Assembly: GCA_964019135.1 (NCBI GenBank)
Contig: OZ025252.1
Coordinates: 7,270,823-7,334,822, forward strand
Length of the DNA stretch: 64,000 bases
Source of the DNA: Arenicola marina
Taxonomy: Eukaryota > Annelida > Polychaeta > Arenicolidae
Reading direction: 5' to 3'
This document shows positions 37,901 to 52,900 of the stretch, in pieces. The notes beneath the pieces are model-generated. The model did no database searches and was not told the DNA's origin. It was given only the letters and a program-made list of their open reading frames with translations. Made by a program: the position numbers and the translations under genes. Numbering within the stretch: the stretch's first letter is position 1; every line of letters begins with the position of its first letter.

Positions 37901-40900
37901 GCAAGGTAATGAAACCGACTAAACTGGCATCGGTCAAGCTGGGATTTCATTCAAAATGTAAAGCCTTAGGATTTTACCCTTTTAAAAGGCATATTTTCGT
38001 GATTATAATATTTCCCCTTTTAAGTCTTTGGACTTCCTTTTCGCAAACTCGTTTTATACCGCTCTTTAGTTTCTCTTTAATCCTTGCTGAGTGCATTTAT
38101 TTCACCCCTGGTCATTTCTTTAAAGCAAACCAGTGGTATCAATATTTATTATTTTAATATTTATTATGTTAATATCAATTATTTTAAAGTGAAATACTAA
38201 AAAAAAATCAGTGCGTTTGTATAATGGATGTGCCTATGATGTCGTTTAATTTGCGGACGCAGCTGTTGTACCACACAAATCATTATTGGCTATGTACATG
38301 AAGTCACGTGTTCTGTGCCTGTGGTAGGTGAGCGTGCCGGTGAGTGCCCAGATGTGGATGTCATGACGTCATTGATGTACTCGTGCACCACGCAATGTCT
38401 ACGGGATTCGGACTGCGCCTCACCCCTCAAGTGCTGCTCCAGCCCCTGTGGCAGAGACTGTGTCTTCCCCAGCGGTAGGTCTGTTATAAGGCGGATCCAG
38501 GGAAGGGGGTCCCGGGGGTCCGAACACCTCCTCCCCCTTTTTGAGGAAGAACGCCGTTTTTTAATCGGAAATTTCTGCCATCTGAGGCGCTGCCCCCCCC
38601 CTCCTTTTTGAGAATGCTATCAAAGGCCCCCCCCCGTCGTCAACAAATTGGTGGATCCCCCCGGTTGTCAAAAAATGTGTGGATCTCCCGATCGCAATTT
38701 TGTTCAGAGCCCCGCGAGCCGGTCGCAAGTTTGGACCCCCCCCCCCCCACCCCCATTTTACAATTCCTGCATCCACCCCTGCACCGTACATACGACTTAG
38801 GCATCTTAACAAGAAACATTTACATACGTTTGTAACTGGCCGTGTTTGTACAGTGGCAGACACAAATAGGACAGTTACGGTTTGGAATCTACTTTAAATG
38901 GCAGGTGAAACGAGGGAGCGGGCTTTTGTGACGTCACCAAGAGCGCTCTTCGGTGACTTTCTCCACGAGTGTAATTATATTACTGTTATAACCATAGATT
39001 ATGTAACGACTATACGATCTCTGTTATAACTAACTTCTTTTCTTGTCATTGTTTCACCTATATGCTGAATTCAAGGTAAATCCACAGGGTACCCATGTAG
39101 ATAGATATCTGACCGATGACGTCATCTTTCAGTTAATCGGAACTCATCCTGTCAGACGGCACTCGAGGAAGCCATCCTGATTCTTGAGGAATATCCTGCC
39201 TTACCCATTCATATCCCAAGGTACAGCTGGTTGCTTCATGAACATTTTCTTTAATTCAAATCCTTAGCCGCATTTTGCAATGAAAGGTATCTATAATTAT
39301 TTATCTTAGGACCTCCTCGCCTCAATGTATCGGCACAAGGCAATCCATTATAATGCGTACATGTATATAATTTTAACTATTGTTAATTCTTGGTGCGCCA
39401 AATTCCACACTAGTTACACTAGTTCAACCACAGTGGCATGTTAACTTTTGGTAAGCCTACCATAATCCGACCGGAACACCTGCATATTCATGTTTCTATG
39501 ATTTCTGGGATGTGCGCCGTGTTGGATTTAGTCAACCAGGACCATTGTACGCGTACCGGAACTTCCGCTTTTTTAGTTTAGTCGATTTCATCAGTTGTGA
39601 CGTCATTTGTGATATATATATCCTGATTATGACGTCACGTGTCAGGTGTCACTACAATGGCACGTGGCAGAGGGTGCAGTGTCACGACGGGTTTGGGGTG
39701 TGTTGGTGTGTGGACAGCCAGGGCGGCAGGGTGCCAGGGACACAGCGCAGGGGTCTCCCCCCGGACTGTAACACACGTGAGTCAGTCATCTCCTCCAATA
39801 TGCTATCTGTCTGTGAGCCTCGGAAGCCGTATCCATGACAACTTCAAACTCACTAATAAAAGCATATATCATTAACTTTAAAGAATAGTTGTTTAACAGT
39901 AGCGTTATATTGTTATACATGAACTTCTTAACTTTAATCACTAGAGCCTCTGTCTTTGTATTTTATCATGCACAGTGCACATGTTTTTTCGGGGAATACT
40001 TTAGTTCGATCATTGACAACACGTAACAGAAACAAAGCTTTTCAATTTTCATATTAGTTGTCATTTGGCTTATGTTTTGAATGCACTGTTTTGTTATTTG
40101 CTACCTGCAACATACACTGTGTTTCTTAAACAGTAAAAGATGGAATGACAAGAGGCAAACCAATATTTAAAGAATTATGAATCATTTCAGCGCCGCGAAC
40201 CGACATCGACCAGCCAGGTAGGCATTGACATAGTGTTATTGATGAACTATTTTCTGGACCATAACATGCAGTGCTTTACAAATGGTTCATGAATATTACG
40301 TTTAATTAGCTGTGGTCAACATTCTGCTTATGGGCCATGTCAGACCCATGACTGTCTAGAAACTTGGCTATGAGGGGTGAAAAAGGCTAGGTTGGAAAGG
40401 GGTCGGGATGGGAGGGGGGGGGGGTCAGGTTCGGATATCAGATGACGGTAGGGGGATGGGGCGGAGGGAGGGATGCGGGAGGGGCGGGGGAGGCAGACAG
40501 CATCATCAAATTTGCTCGAAAGCCAACTTGATCGAATTCCGTCACCCTGGCGTTTCGTTTCCTGCGCAGTGTGTCCACCCCACCAACCAGTGCACATCTG
40601 CCCCGTGCACCTCTGTCTGACGTCACGCTGCGAGGCCCACCCTGGCGCCCTCTGCCGGGTCAACCCCTGTGGAGGCTGCAAGGTTCAGTTCCTGGATAAC
40701 GACAACAATCCGGTTGAATGCTTCCAGCCAGGTCAGTGGTACTCAAGCTACTCGTATGGTGGCGCTCCGTTCTTACGGTCAAGCAGCTTGCCCCGGCTGG
40801 CCGGGGACAAATGGAACATTCTTCAAACAGCTTCAAAAACGCATTATAATGTCCATCGAAATAATCATTTACTGGGATATGCTGTGTTTTTGTAAGCCAT

Positions 40901-43900
40901 GACCATGCGTACGTCATATTTATTCGCCAGAGGGCGTCTTGGGGCAATCGTATATTTTTTATCAAAGTCAAAAGCATGTCATTTTTGTATGTCGATAGCG
41001 AAGGATATTTTAGATCTACCCTGCTACACCGCCTCAAACGCATCAACTTAAAAGACAACAATTCATGTTAACATTCACGTCAAATGGAGCCCACTGTAGT
41101 TATTTGTCATTTAATTACTCTTGATATATTGTTTGTAACACCCAACATACGGCGCTTTATATCATCATCAGTTGCTCTCATATATGTACTTACACGTGAA
41201 AAGGAAATGATGTGTCAATTTATGGTTCATTCTCTTGTCATTTAACTTCCTGTTTGTTTGCAATAACGACTGCCATTGCCTCCTGTATGTCTTATTGCGC
41301 CAAGCGTTTTGTCTTTATCATGCAGACGGTAAGCGGGTGTCCACGAGCAAGTATTGCACAGGGAGTACACCATGTGACTTCGGTGGGACCATCGAGGCAG
41401 TGACTCGCTTTGTGCCTCTCAGCGACTGTCTCCGTCGTGCCGCAGAAACTCAATATACCGTTCAGGATACCACTCTGATCCTGAACGAGGACTGCACAGC
41501 TTATGTCAAGGCTACATTCCTGCGAGGTGAGAAATGAACGTGACATGTTAAATCTATAAAGCGTTTTTTATAGAGGAGGGAATACCTTTTTCTGATCTGC
41601 GCGTTTGGCATCTGGGAATTTTGGGAGAAATAGTATATTTAAAAATGAATTACACAGTTTAGTTTTGTTCATTCAGTTAGATCTTTATGTATCCCATGAT
41701 ATAAAACTTTGATAGTTGACGATGGTGTTATGATTGCCTGATCCAGAATATTCTACGTGTGAAAAGCGGGACTCTCATGTGACGGAAGTCCTCCGGATGA
41801 GAGCCGTAGCGTCCCCCATCACAGCCGTCGGGATCGAGAGTCTGGTGGCTGACCTCCAGGCGCTCCGGTCCGGAGTGTCAGTGGCGCGAGTCCTTGGCCA
41901 AGCACAAGGTATGCCTCACAGAGAATCCACATCCATACCATCACACCACCTGGTGAATGAGCCCAGAATGAGCCAAGAATAACTAAATGCTGCCCTGCAG
42001 TGATCAATATCGTAATTTACTGATGAACTGTGGTTTCGTCTAATAACAATATTACGACCAGACGATACCGTGTGTCTTGTGCGGACAGCTGACTATTGGT
42101 ACTCGGCTGCGCGAGTGCACTAAGTAAGCACTGTAGGCTATGGACGCTATCTGGACTTGACTGGTTTCTTGTTTCTCCTACAGGTGGAGCCCCATCACCA
42201 GGTTCGCGTAATCAATACCTGCTGCCCCCTGGCGGTGGCGACGACTCTGTGACGTCATTCCCCGGTTTAGTCATGTTGCCTGTGACTCATTCACCAGGTC
42301 TGAAACGCGGTCGCTTATGATGTCAATACATTTAAACGGATTATGATATAGGCGTTTTTGGCAATTTTAGCAAACTAAAGAAAAAAAGCTATCGCGTTAA
42401 CAAGTGAAAAGTTAGCATCTTTGTTGATCAAAGTGGCTTGCTGTTGACTTTTCAGTGTCAAACCGAAAGTAATTTGTCATATTTAAGAGAATACACTTAT
42501 GTTCCCTGTACCTTTTCGCTTTCAGGAAACCACTTTGTGTATCATTTGTTGGAAAAAGTAAAAGTATATAGAAACAAAGGTATACTTTGTACAGAAGTGA
42601 ACATCGTACTAGCAAAGTTCAAATTTAGATATTTTGGTTTAATTTAATCAAGACAATAATATGGTGTACCGCAGGAGCTGCTGAGTGCCCCTCTGATGAC
42701 TTCCTGCGCACGGTCTACGACAACTTGTGTGTGGAGCAGTGCCAGAGGGATGTGTCCTGCGGTCCCGGCATGCTTTGCTGCCCCTCGCACTGCGGCCATG
42801 TTTGTGTGCCCACGAGAGGTAATAAATACTGGCCGGCCATCTTACATGGATGACGAACAAATTCATTTTGGTCATGTGTCTGGCTGTTTAAGTTTACTAT
42901 GTGTGTGTGTTTGTCTGCCTCGTTTGTCTAATAGCTATCAATTTTCCTCAGACCATATTGGTTGATGAAATTATGACAATAACACTAAAGCCAAAAGCAA
43001 ACATGGACTATATATCTTAATTATTCAGTATGTTCACGAGGAACCCCCTCTGGGACCCCCTATCATGTTCCATTTATGGGCCGAAAAGTACTCCCTCTCC
43101 CCTCAACCCCTCTCCCCAGGCTGCTCACCAAGTCTCACCATGAGTTGATTTCGCTTCAACTCTGGTTGCGCGTCATAATAATTTCAGAGAAACAAGCAAG
43201 ATGCTTTTACTCGAAAACGGAAGACCTGTGTCCTGGAGAGGACAAGGAACCAGCCAGCACTCAGTGGTACTACGACGCTGAAGGTGGAGAGTGTCGCCAA
43301 TTCCAACATGGCGGATGTGGTGGCAGTGATCACGTGTTTCCCAGCGTCCAGGACTGCATGGAGGCCTGTTCGGGTACGTCTTGTCGTCACACGTGGGCTT
43401 CAGGGGCACGTGGTGCCTTCCCGGTAGCTCAGTGGGTTAGAGCGATCACCTTCAGTGCTCTGGTCACCTGAGGGCCTAACGGCACGTGGCTCGATGGTTC
43501 GAGCCCGCTGAGGGGCCGGCGAGATAGCTCAGTAGGCTAAAGCGCTCGCATTGAGTGCTGTGGTCACCTGAGAGCCTAACGGCGCTTGGATCGATGGTTT
43601 GAGTTGAGCCCTGCTGTGGCCATGTCTGTGCGGTCGCAGGATAAAGATCCCATGTCTTCCTCCGTAAAGAGTAGGGGTGTACCCGCGGAGACATGGCTCC
43701 ACTCTCCCTTCCTTCTCCGATTGACGCGATATGACCAAAAGTGGTTAAAGCGTTCTGAATAACCAACCAACCAACCAATCGAGCCCCGCGGTGGGTATGT
43801 CTGTGTGGTCGCAGGATAAATATCCCATAACCTTCTTCGAAAAGAGTAGGGGGTTACCCCGGGGGACATGGCTTCACTCTCCCCTCCTTCTCCCATTGAC

Positions 43901-46900
43901 AAGATATGACCAAAAGTGGTTAAAGCGTCCTGAATATGCATTCAAACAACCAACCGTGGGCACGTTTGCGGATATATAACAAAGGTACGAACATTTAGAT
44001 ATTTTGGCGAAGCTCCGTGGTGTCTGAAGTAGGTGCTTGGCGCATAATCCTATTATCTCTAGAAAGCCCACAGGACGATGGCCTTTGTATAACTACGACG
44101 AAATTTAGTTGGGCTTATGTTTCGCTTATTTACTGCATTAAAGTTACTCATACATCAATATTTCTTCTGAACAACTGTTAAAATATTTTGAATAGAGAGA
44201 TATACGAAATGTTATTGTAGGCAATAAATAACAGCTGGGCATGTTGTTAAGCCGCTTTGTTTGGTGCATCTCGTGTGGGAAAGTGCGACATACTTGTGTA
44301 CTACGTTATCAAAAGTCAGACATTATTTACTTTTTATATGATAATATATCTGTTTCGTACAAAGATGACATTCATACAGTCAGACAAAGTATCGAGGACG
44401 TTTGTGCAAGAGATTTCTGAAATCATAATGTAAGCGGTTTGAGCAGCTATCTGGTACAGATCATAGAGGCTTTAAGTACCTGGTACAGATCGTAGAGGCC
44501 CATTACTTAGAGTTGCGTTCACTTGTAGATGTCTTCCCGATGCGTGGAGTCGTACAACTGACGTGCAGGGTCGATGGGGCCTTCACCAACTCGGTCTGCC
44601 ACCAGGGGCTCTGCTGGTGTGTCAGCGCGGAGGGAGTGCCCACCGCGGGTACCCTGACCAGGGCACAACACATACTCTGCGATATACACGGTAAGGCAAG
44701 ACTAGGAAAACAATAGTAAATGATGTTTATTGTATACTGTAATCCCGTCGGCCTATGGTATTATATATAAGTCAAAATTATAAATACAGATAATGGTGAC
44801 AAAAGCGACAAAGAAATACTTATATACAGGAAAATCAGGTTACAATTTGTTTTACATACAGCTTCAATGTTACATGAATAAAAGTTGCTAAACTATTAAA
44901 TCTTTGGCGCTTTCAGTCTGCATAATTTCAATAAGTATATTGTTTCTTATCCAGTCCTATTCTTTAATTGCGTTGTTCGATAGAACCAATAAATTTGTTC
45001 CTTAATAAGTTCTATTGTTTCATACCTTTCACATTTATTTTATTGGATTTGCTTTCATGTATATTATGAGCACTGTTCGCTAGTTGTAGCAGACCTGTAT
45101 TATTAAACGCTATTAAACCCAGGAACATCTACTGTATTGATTGGACTGCAGGTAACCCCATGATAGAACTGAACACACCAGCAGGTGAGTTTTTACTTCA
45201 ATCTAATGGGATTTTAGGTCGGTTACCAGGTCCTATGAAACGGTTTGGAGTCATTTCTCGAATATCACGCTGTCCGATCAAACAGATTGGGTTGTGTGGC
45301 TCTAGTTACGCGGACAGTTACAGTCTCATGGGTAAAGATGTAAAAACGATACTTTTTATCAATTTTGATTATATTCATTTTAACATTAAATGATTTTTGA
45401 GGTACAAGCGGTCATCATGGACATCTTAACGAACATAAACGGACAGTGACTATGTTTACCGACGACCACAAGGTGGCAAAGGACGCTTTGTCTATCAACG
45501 TTTCTCTGGACTTAATAAAAGCCCAAGTTCATCTGGGATGTTCTGCATTCAGTGTGTCCGGATGGCAGTGTGCCTAGTATCTGCATGGACCAGTGTTCCC
45601 AGGCGACGTGTCACCCCGCAACCCCCATGGACACAGACGCCGCCGTGACGGCCTTCATGGAAACGGCGTGTCTGGCTGACCCCTGTAGTGACTGCGCTGT
45701 CCGCCAGGTGGACGCGCTAGGACAGGAAGTGCCGTGTTCAGGTATTTAATGTAACACCATATACGAGTCAACGTTAGGCGTTAAATCTTAACGATCGACT
45801 TCAGGCGTTAACTTCTGAAGGCCGACTTCGTTTCACTGCGCGCTCACCGTAGTGACTGTAACGTGTCGTTCGTCAAACTTCACTCCAGTTTAACTTCAGT
45901 GACGCACATTTCCGGCGCCCCATGGTCGGCTCTCCTAATAAAATCAATGTTTCACAGCAATAAGGTGAGATTATTATACATATTATTGTATGTACATATA
46001 TATATTTATGCATATTGTACTGCACATTGTCTGAATAATGAATCGAAGGTAAAACATGCCATGGCGGCGTACCCCTAAGCAAACCGTGCGAGGTTGGGGT
46101 AGTTGCGACAATCCATTTATGATTTTATGTCACGTGATTTGTACCCAGACACACCTATGTGTGAGCAGCCGAGTGAGCCCGGCCCGTGCAAGGCCAAGGT
46201 CAACCGATGGGCCTTTGATCAGGCGTCTCAACGGTGTCGTCCCTTTGTTTACGGGGGTTGTCAGGGCAACGCCAATAACTTTGCCAGCGAGCATGACTGC
46301 CAGCTGCAATGTGGAGGTAAAGGAAGCCTTTTTCAGCATTTTAGACATTATTTAATCCCGTTTTTACGCTTTTCTTTTTCATTCAAAGCAAGATGGTAGG
46401 CATGAATACTAGTAATTGTAACATGGACGAGATTACTCATGGATATACTGACACAAGCGCAATGTTAAATTACATCTATAAAGTAACACATATACCTTTA
46501 TTTAAATGTCGGTATTGGAAAGTCAACAATGAACATTAGCAGAAATAGTGAGCGAAGATAACAAGATAGCACGAATTTGATGTATCTATGCATAATTGAT
46601 CATTTAAATATCTAAAACCGAAGAAAATAATTGGCACGAGAAGACATAGATCTAGTATACTAATGACATTCTTCTGAATTGAAGGCTCATGCAACTACAG
46701 TGTTAAGCATGTTGCACAGCTGAAGCATGTATGAGGAAATAATTGATAATCGCCTTACATAATTGTTAACTTTCTAAAAGGTTCATGAGGCCCATATTTT
46801 ACCTTTCCATGATGTTCCTTTTCTTCCGAACCAGGACTTCTTTGCCCGGACGACCCCGTCCACCAGGTGGAGGTGTGTGACGTCACGTGTGAGCATGCGC

Positions 46901-49900
46901 GGTGTGACCGCTTTCCGGAAGCCCTCTGCATCCCTGATCCGTGTTCCTGTCAACCCGTCTTCCTGGATGTCCAGACCATGAAACCCGTCACGTGCCAAGA
47001 ACGTGTGTACAGCTAAAAATATCATCAATGTTGATGAGAAGATAAATATGGATCAGTAGTGTATCGATACGAGAATAAGCGTAGAAGAGAAGCATGTGGT
47101 AAACGATATATGTAACGTTGTTATATATATATATTGTTTTATTGGTAGATTTAAATATGTTTATTTTTATACTTTTCTGTCATCAGATTAGATAATTGAC
47201 TGGGTATTCGACTAAGTCAATTTGCAACAGCTCAGAAAAACTTTGATTCTGAATAACTGCCCCATTTCAATGCCTAATTTTAAAGAAGTATTCAAACATT
47301 AACGTCAATAGATGGGATTATTATTAAAAAGTCTCCCTTTCTTTCAGCTCGTTCTCTCTGCGAGCGTCAACGCGCCGAAATAGGGCGGCAATCTCTGCTG
47401 ACCGCCGGCCACAAGAGGGCGCCCTATGTGCCGCAGTGTGCCACAGATGGTGCCTACGTCCCCAAGCAGTGCAGCGACGACGGTGGCTACTGCTGGTGTG
47501 TGGACGATGCGGGGGAACCCCTCGCCCACACCAAGGTCAAGGTCACTGGAGACGACGAGGCCCTGGGGTCGATGTGCGGTAGGTGTCGGAAGCTACATAT
47601 TTTTATGAATTTCCCGGCAGATGGCGTTACGCTTTTACGCCGTAGTCCCCCTGCCCACGTTAAACATAACCATCAAAATTATCAGAATTTAATTGAAGAT
47701 AAATTCGCAGTATGGCATCAAATACACCATTGTTTAGCCCTTACTGTGCCACTGGTACCGTACCTGACGAATTCATTCGAGTTTGATTTATTGGAAGCCA
47801 TATTACTTTCGAACTATCTTTTCGAGTTCGATCGAGATCAAAGCCGTGAAACGTTTTGAAATATGACCCCGTGTTATTTTGATGCATTTTCTTCCATATT
47901 TTTTTAAAAATATATTCTGTATATATTCGTGTATATTCTGGCATCGTCGATATGAATTAAGTAATTTGTTTTGTGAGTGGTAGGCTGTTTGAAATATAGA
48001 CTTAGGATATTCCTTGACATTGGAACATAATTAATGTTAATGCCATTAAACTGTTACTGGGATTTACCCATTGTCTATGTGTATCAGAGGCTATCAAGAC
48101 TCTCGCTGTGGAAGTGCGATTTGCTTTCCCCAACGCTTTCTCCACGATTGCCGAGAGGGAAGAGGAGTTCAAAGGGTGAGTTCGAGAGGCCATGGTGGAC
48201 GACTTTTATGTGTGCTTTTTTTTCTTTAATTGCATATCAATCAAGAGAACATTACTTCATATTCGAAGATGCTGACCAACTGCAACTGCAAATGCTTCTG
48301 ACCAACCAAATATATATATTTAGTTGGTCAGAAGCACGATATTAATTTTTTTTAAACACAAAAGCAACAATTCAATGTTACGGTGTTCGCTCTAGACAGT
48401 AACTTTAGTTATAGTAGATTTATCTTCTTTTAAGTTTAGACATTCATCACAATATTTCAATTATGCCAGGAGCTTATATCGTTATTTTGTATAGTTCTTC
48501 AGTCGCTAAAGGCTCCATCGAGAAGGGTCGTTGGTGTTAGAACAAATGCCAGTGGCACCAAAACACAATCACGTGGAAGAGCAAGTGGAATAGTTAGGCC
48601 TACCATAATAGGGCCTGCAAAGCAATTTGCAAGCAACAAAATTGTTCTTGCAGGCATGGCATATATATCACTAAATACAATGTGCCGGAACAGAAAGTTA
48701 ATCGAATTTCAGCCTCGATATCGATGTAATACACCCATGTTTGTCGAGAACTATTATTTCAGCATAGCTCACATATTGCTCACGCCCACGATATTTTTCT
48801 GTTGACAGCGTCCTTATCGAAGTCATTGCCATGGAACTCAACGTGTCTGCCACTTACATCCGGGATATGTCGGTAAGCCCTGCCCGGCGAGTTCCCGGAT
48901 GTGCATGGCGCATTATGATCGACATGGCGCCTTCACTGTAGTGACACTAATCTAACTATGGTTCGCTGCATTTCACTCTAGTTCATCCATATTATTGGCG
49001 TGTTTGTGGCGCCGGGATCCGACCTGAGGATATGATCGGGTTTTCCTACGTGTAAGTTAAAGTACGAGGTCATTAACTTATGTAAAATCCACGTCCTTAT
49101 GACTCAAACCCACTACATTACGGAAAAATAATGTCGTGAGAGAACAATAGAGTGACGTCATCATTGGATGTTAAGGTGTGGGTGACGGATAAATGTACGC
49201 CATGTTGGATGTTGTTTCCATCGTGGCGTCAACTCGGGCCAGACAAGGGCACTAGATAATAGGTCTACTACCAACAAGTACTTTGTTTGAAGTCGTTCAT
49301 GTTATTTACCATTCAAATACCTTACCTTGATCAACTCACTTCTTTTGGGGGTGGGGTGTGGGTGCTAATTACCGTGTCTAAGTCTAGAATCTTTTTATTA
49401 CAATCAACTAATGTACATAAAGAGAACAAGAGGTCAAATTTGTTTTAAGTGATTCTGCTTTGTATGGAAAATAACCCAGCGTATGTTAACTATTGTTGAC
49501 GTTAGCTGTTTAAACACATCACCCGACACGTCAACTGTTTATCATCATCATGATAATATAGACAAGATACGAGATATATGTAGGGGATGGGGGGGGGGGA
49601 GTGACGAACTCGAAACGTGACGAAAATTAGTCATGGAAGACGTCTTAATGAAACGCCGCTTTAAACTAAAACGTAAGTCCTTTAATTGGCTAAGAAATGA
49701 GGAAATGCAATGTCCACAAGAGGATGCCAAGCTGGCTCTGTCTGTGTTACAGGTCTCTCCAGGGAGTATCATCGTGCAGTTCGCCGTAAGAGCTGACCAG
49801 TCGTTGACCATTGATCTCAGGTCGCTGTTTGACCTGCTGTACGGCAAGGTACGGGTCACAACTCGTCTTCCAAATCACAAAAAAACTAACTAAGAGATTA

Positions 49901-52900
49901 TATGAATTTTTAAAGTTGTTTCTTACAGTTGGCTTGACTATAGATTTGTGAAGAGAACATATATATCATGAATGATTCAAATAGAAAGCGCACACAACAA
50001 ATACTATAATTATATGGGGAGCGGTTATAAGAGGAGTCGTTGAAACAGGAGAGAACAGAATCGAGTTGTTTAGATTATAGGTATGGTACATACCGGGGTA
50101 GAGAACTTACTGGACGGATTGGATGGAAATGAACACGATTTATTTTTGAATACCGCATGTATATAAAATAATCCAAATTAGGTAGAACGGGTAGAGGACG
50201 GATTGGATTGAACACGATTTATTATGGAATACCGCATGTATATAAAATGATCGAAATTAGATAGAACGAGTAGAGGAAGGATTGGATTGAACACGATTTA
50301 TTATGGAATACCGCATGTATATAAAATAATCCAAATTAGGTAGAACGGGTAGAGGACGGATTGGATTGAACAAGATTTATTATGGAATACCGCATGTATA
50401 TAAAATGATCCAAATTAGGTAGAACGGGTAGAGGACGGATTGGATTGAACACGATTTATTATGGAATACCGCATGTATATAAAATGATCCAAATTAGGTA
50501 GAACGAGTAGAGGACGGATTGGATTGAACACGATTTATTATGGAATACCGCATGTATATAAAATAATCCAAATTAGGTAGAACGGGTAGAGGACGGATTG
50601 GATTGAACACGATTTATTATGGAATACCGCATGTATATAAAATGATCCAAATTAGGTAGAACGAGTAGAGGAAGGATTGGATTGAACACGATTTATTATG
50701 GAATACCGCATGTATATAACATAATCCAAATTAGGTAGAACGAGTAGAGGACTGATTGGATTGAACACGATTTAATATGGAATACCGCACGTATATAAAA
50801 TAATCCAAATTAGGTAGAACGGGTAGAGGACGGATTGGATTGAACACGATTTAATATGGAATACCGCACGTATATAAAATAATCCAAATTAGGTAGAACG
50901 GGTAGAGGACGGATTGGATTGAACACGATTTATTATGGAATGCCGCATGTATATAAAATTATCCAAAATAGGTAGAACGGGTAGAGGACGGATTGGATTG
51001 AACACGATTTAATATGGAATACCGCACGTATATAAAATAATCCAAATTAGGTAGAACGGGTAGAGGACGGATTGGATTGAACACGATTTAATATGGAATA
51101 CCGCACGTATATAAAATAATCCAAATTAGGTAGAACGGGTAGAGGACGGATTGGATTGAACACGATTTATTTTTGAATACCGCATGTATATAAAATAATC
51201 CAAATTAGGTAGAACGGGTAGAGGACGGATTGGATTGAACACGATTTATTATGGAATACCGCATGTATATAAAATGATCGAAATTAGATAGAACGAGTAG
51301 AGGAAGGATTGGATTGAACACGATTTATTATGGAATACCGCATGTATATAAAATAATCCAAATTAGGTAGAACGGGTAGAGGACGGATTGGATTGAACAC
51401 GATTTATTATGGAATACCGCACGTATATAAAATAATCCAAATTAGGTAGAACGGGTAGAGGACGGATTGGATTGAACACGATTTATTATGGAATACCGCA
51501 TGTATATAAAATGATCCAAATTAGGTAGAACGAGTAGAGGAAGGATTGGATTGAACACGATTTATTATGGAATACCGCATGTATATAAAATAATCCAAAT
51601 TAGGTAGAACGGGTAGAGGACGGATTGGATTGAACACGATTTATTATGGAATACCGCATGTATATAAAATGATCCAAATTAGGTAGAACGAGTAGAGGAA
51701 GGATTGGATTGAACACGATTTATTATGGAATACCGCATGTATATAACATAATCCAAATTAGGTAGAACGAGTAGAGGACTGATTGGATTGAACACGATTT
51801 AATATGGAATACCGCACGTATATAAAATAATCCAAATTAGGTAGAACGGGTAGAGGACGGATTGGATTGAACACGATTTAATATGGAATACCGCACGTAT
51901 ATAAAATAATCCAAATTAGGTAGAACGGGTAGAGGACGGATTGGATTGAACACGATTTATTATGGAATACCGCATGTATATAAAATTATCCAAAATAGGT
52001 AGAACGGGTAGAGGACGGATTGGATTGAACACGATTTAATATGGAATACCGCACGTATATAAAATAATCCAAATTAGGTAGAACGGGTAGAGGACGGATT
52101 GGATTGAACACGATTTATTATGGAATACCGCATGTATATAAAATAATCCAAATTAGGTAGAACGGGTAGAGGACGGATTTGATGGAAATGAACACGATTT
52201 ATTATAGAATACCGCATGTAGATAAATAATCCAAATTATGCCTTACGTGTATATACCATAAGGAGACTACGTGTATTGCCACAGCTCATGCGGGGGGAGT
52301 TTTCCCTGATGTTCTACCACGAGGTCTATACCGCCGATCCCGGCACCGTGCACGTCCAGGCCCTTCGTACCACGGACAACTCGTCCCAATCTCGGACCCA
52401 CGTAATATCCGCCCCGTCGACGACGGCGGCAAGCGACAGTGGCAGTGACACTGGCGCCAGCGTCAAGCCAGCGACGTCGACGGCTGTGCTAGTGTCAGGT
52501 GTCGTCTTCCCGGCGATAACGCTGGTTGCCGTAATTCTGGCTCTGGTTGTGGTGAGTGCATCATTTTATAGTTCCTATGGTCGTTATGTCAGCTTAAATG
52601 ATTGCCAAACGATGCTTTATTTGCAGTAATTACGCCATTAACCGATGCCAGTATTTGACCTATTTAGACAGTGATTGTGGACTAAGATTTAGGGTCAGTA
52701 CAGTGACTTGGGTTTATTCGGGGTTTGATGCCTGGCTTTTTCGAGTGTGTGTTAAGAAGACGGGCTCGCTTCAGAGACAGATACACTGATATCACGGCTC
52801 TAAACCTGTTTGTCTTGCCCGCAGATTATACGGAAGAGAAGAGGCAAAGGAACTTTCCACGATGTAAGTAGCTACTTGCAACGGCTTGCAATTATGTACA

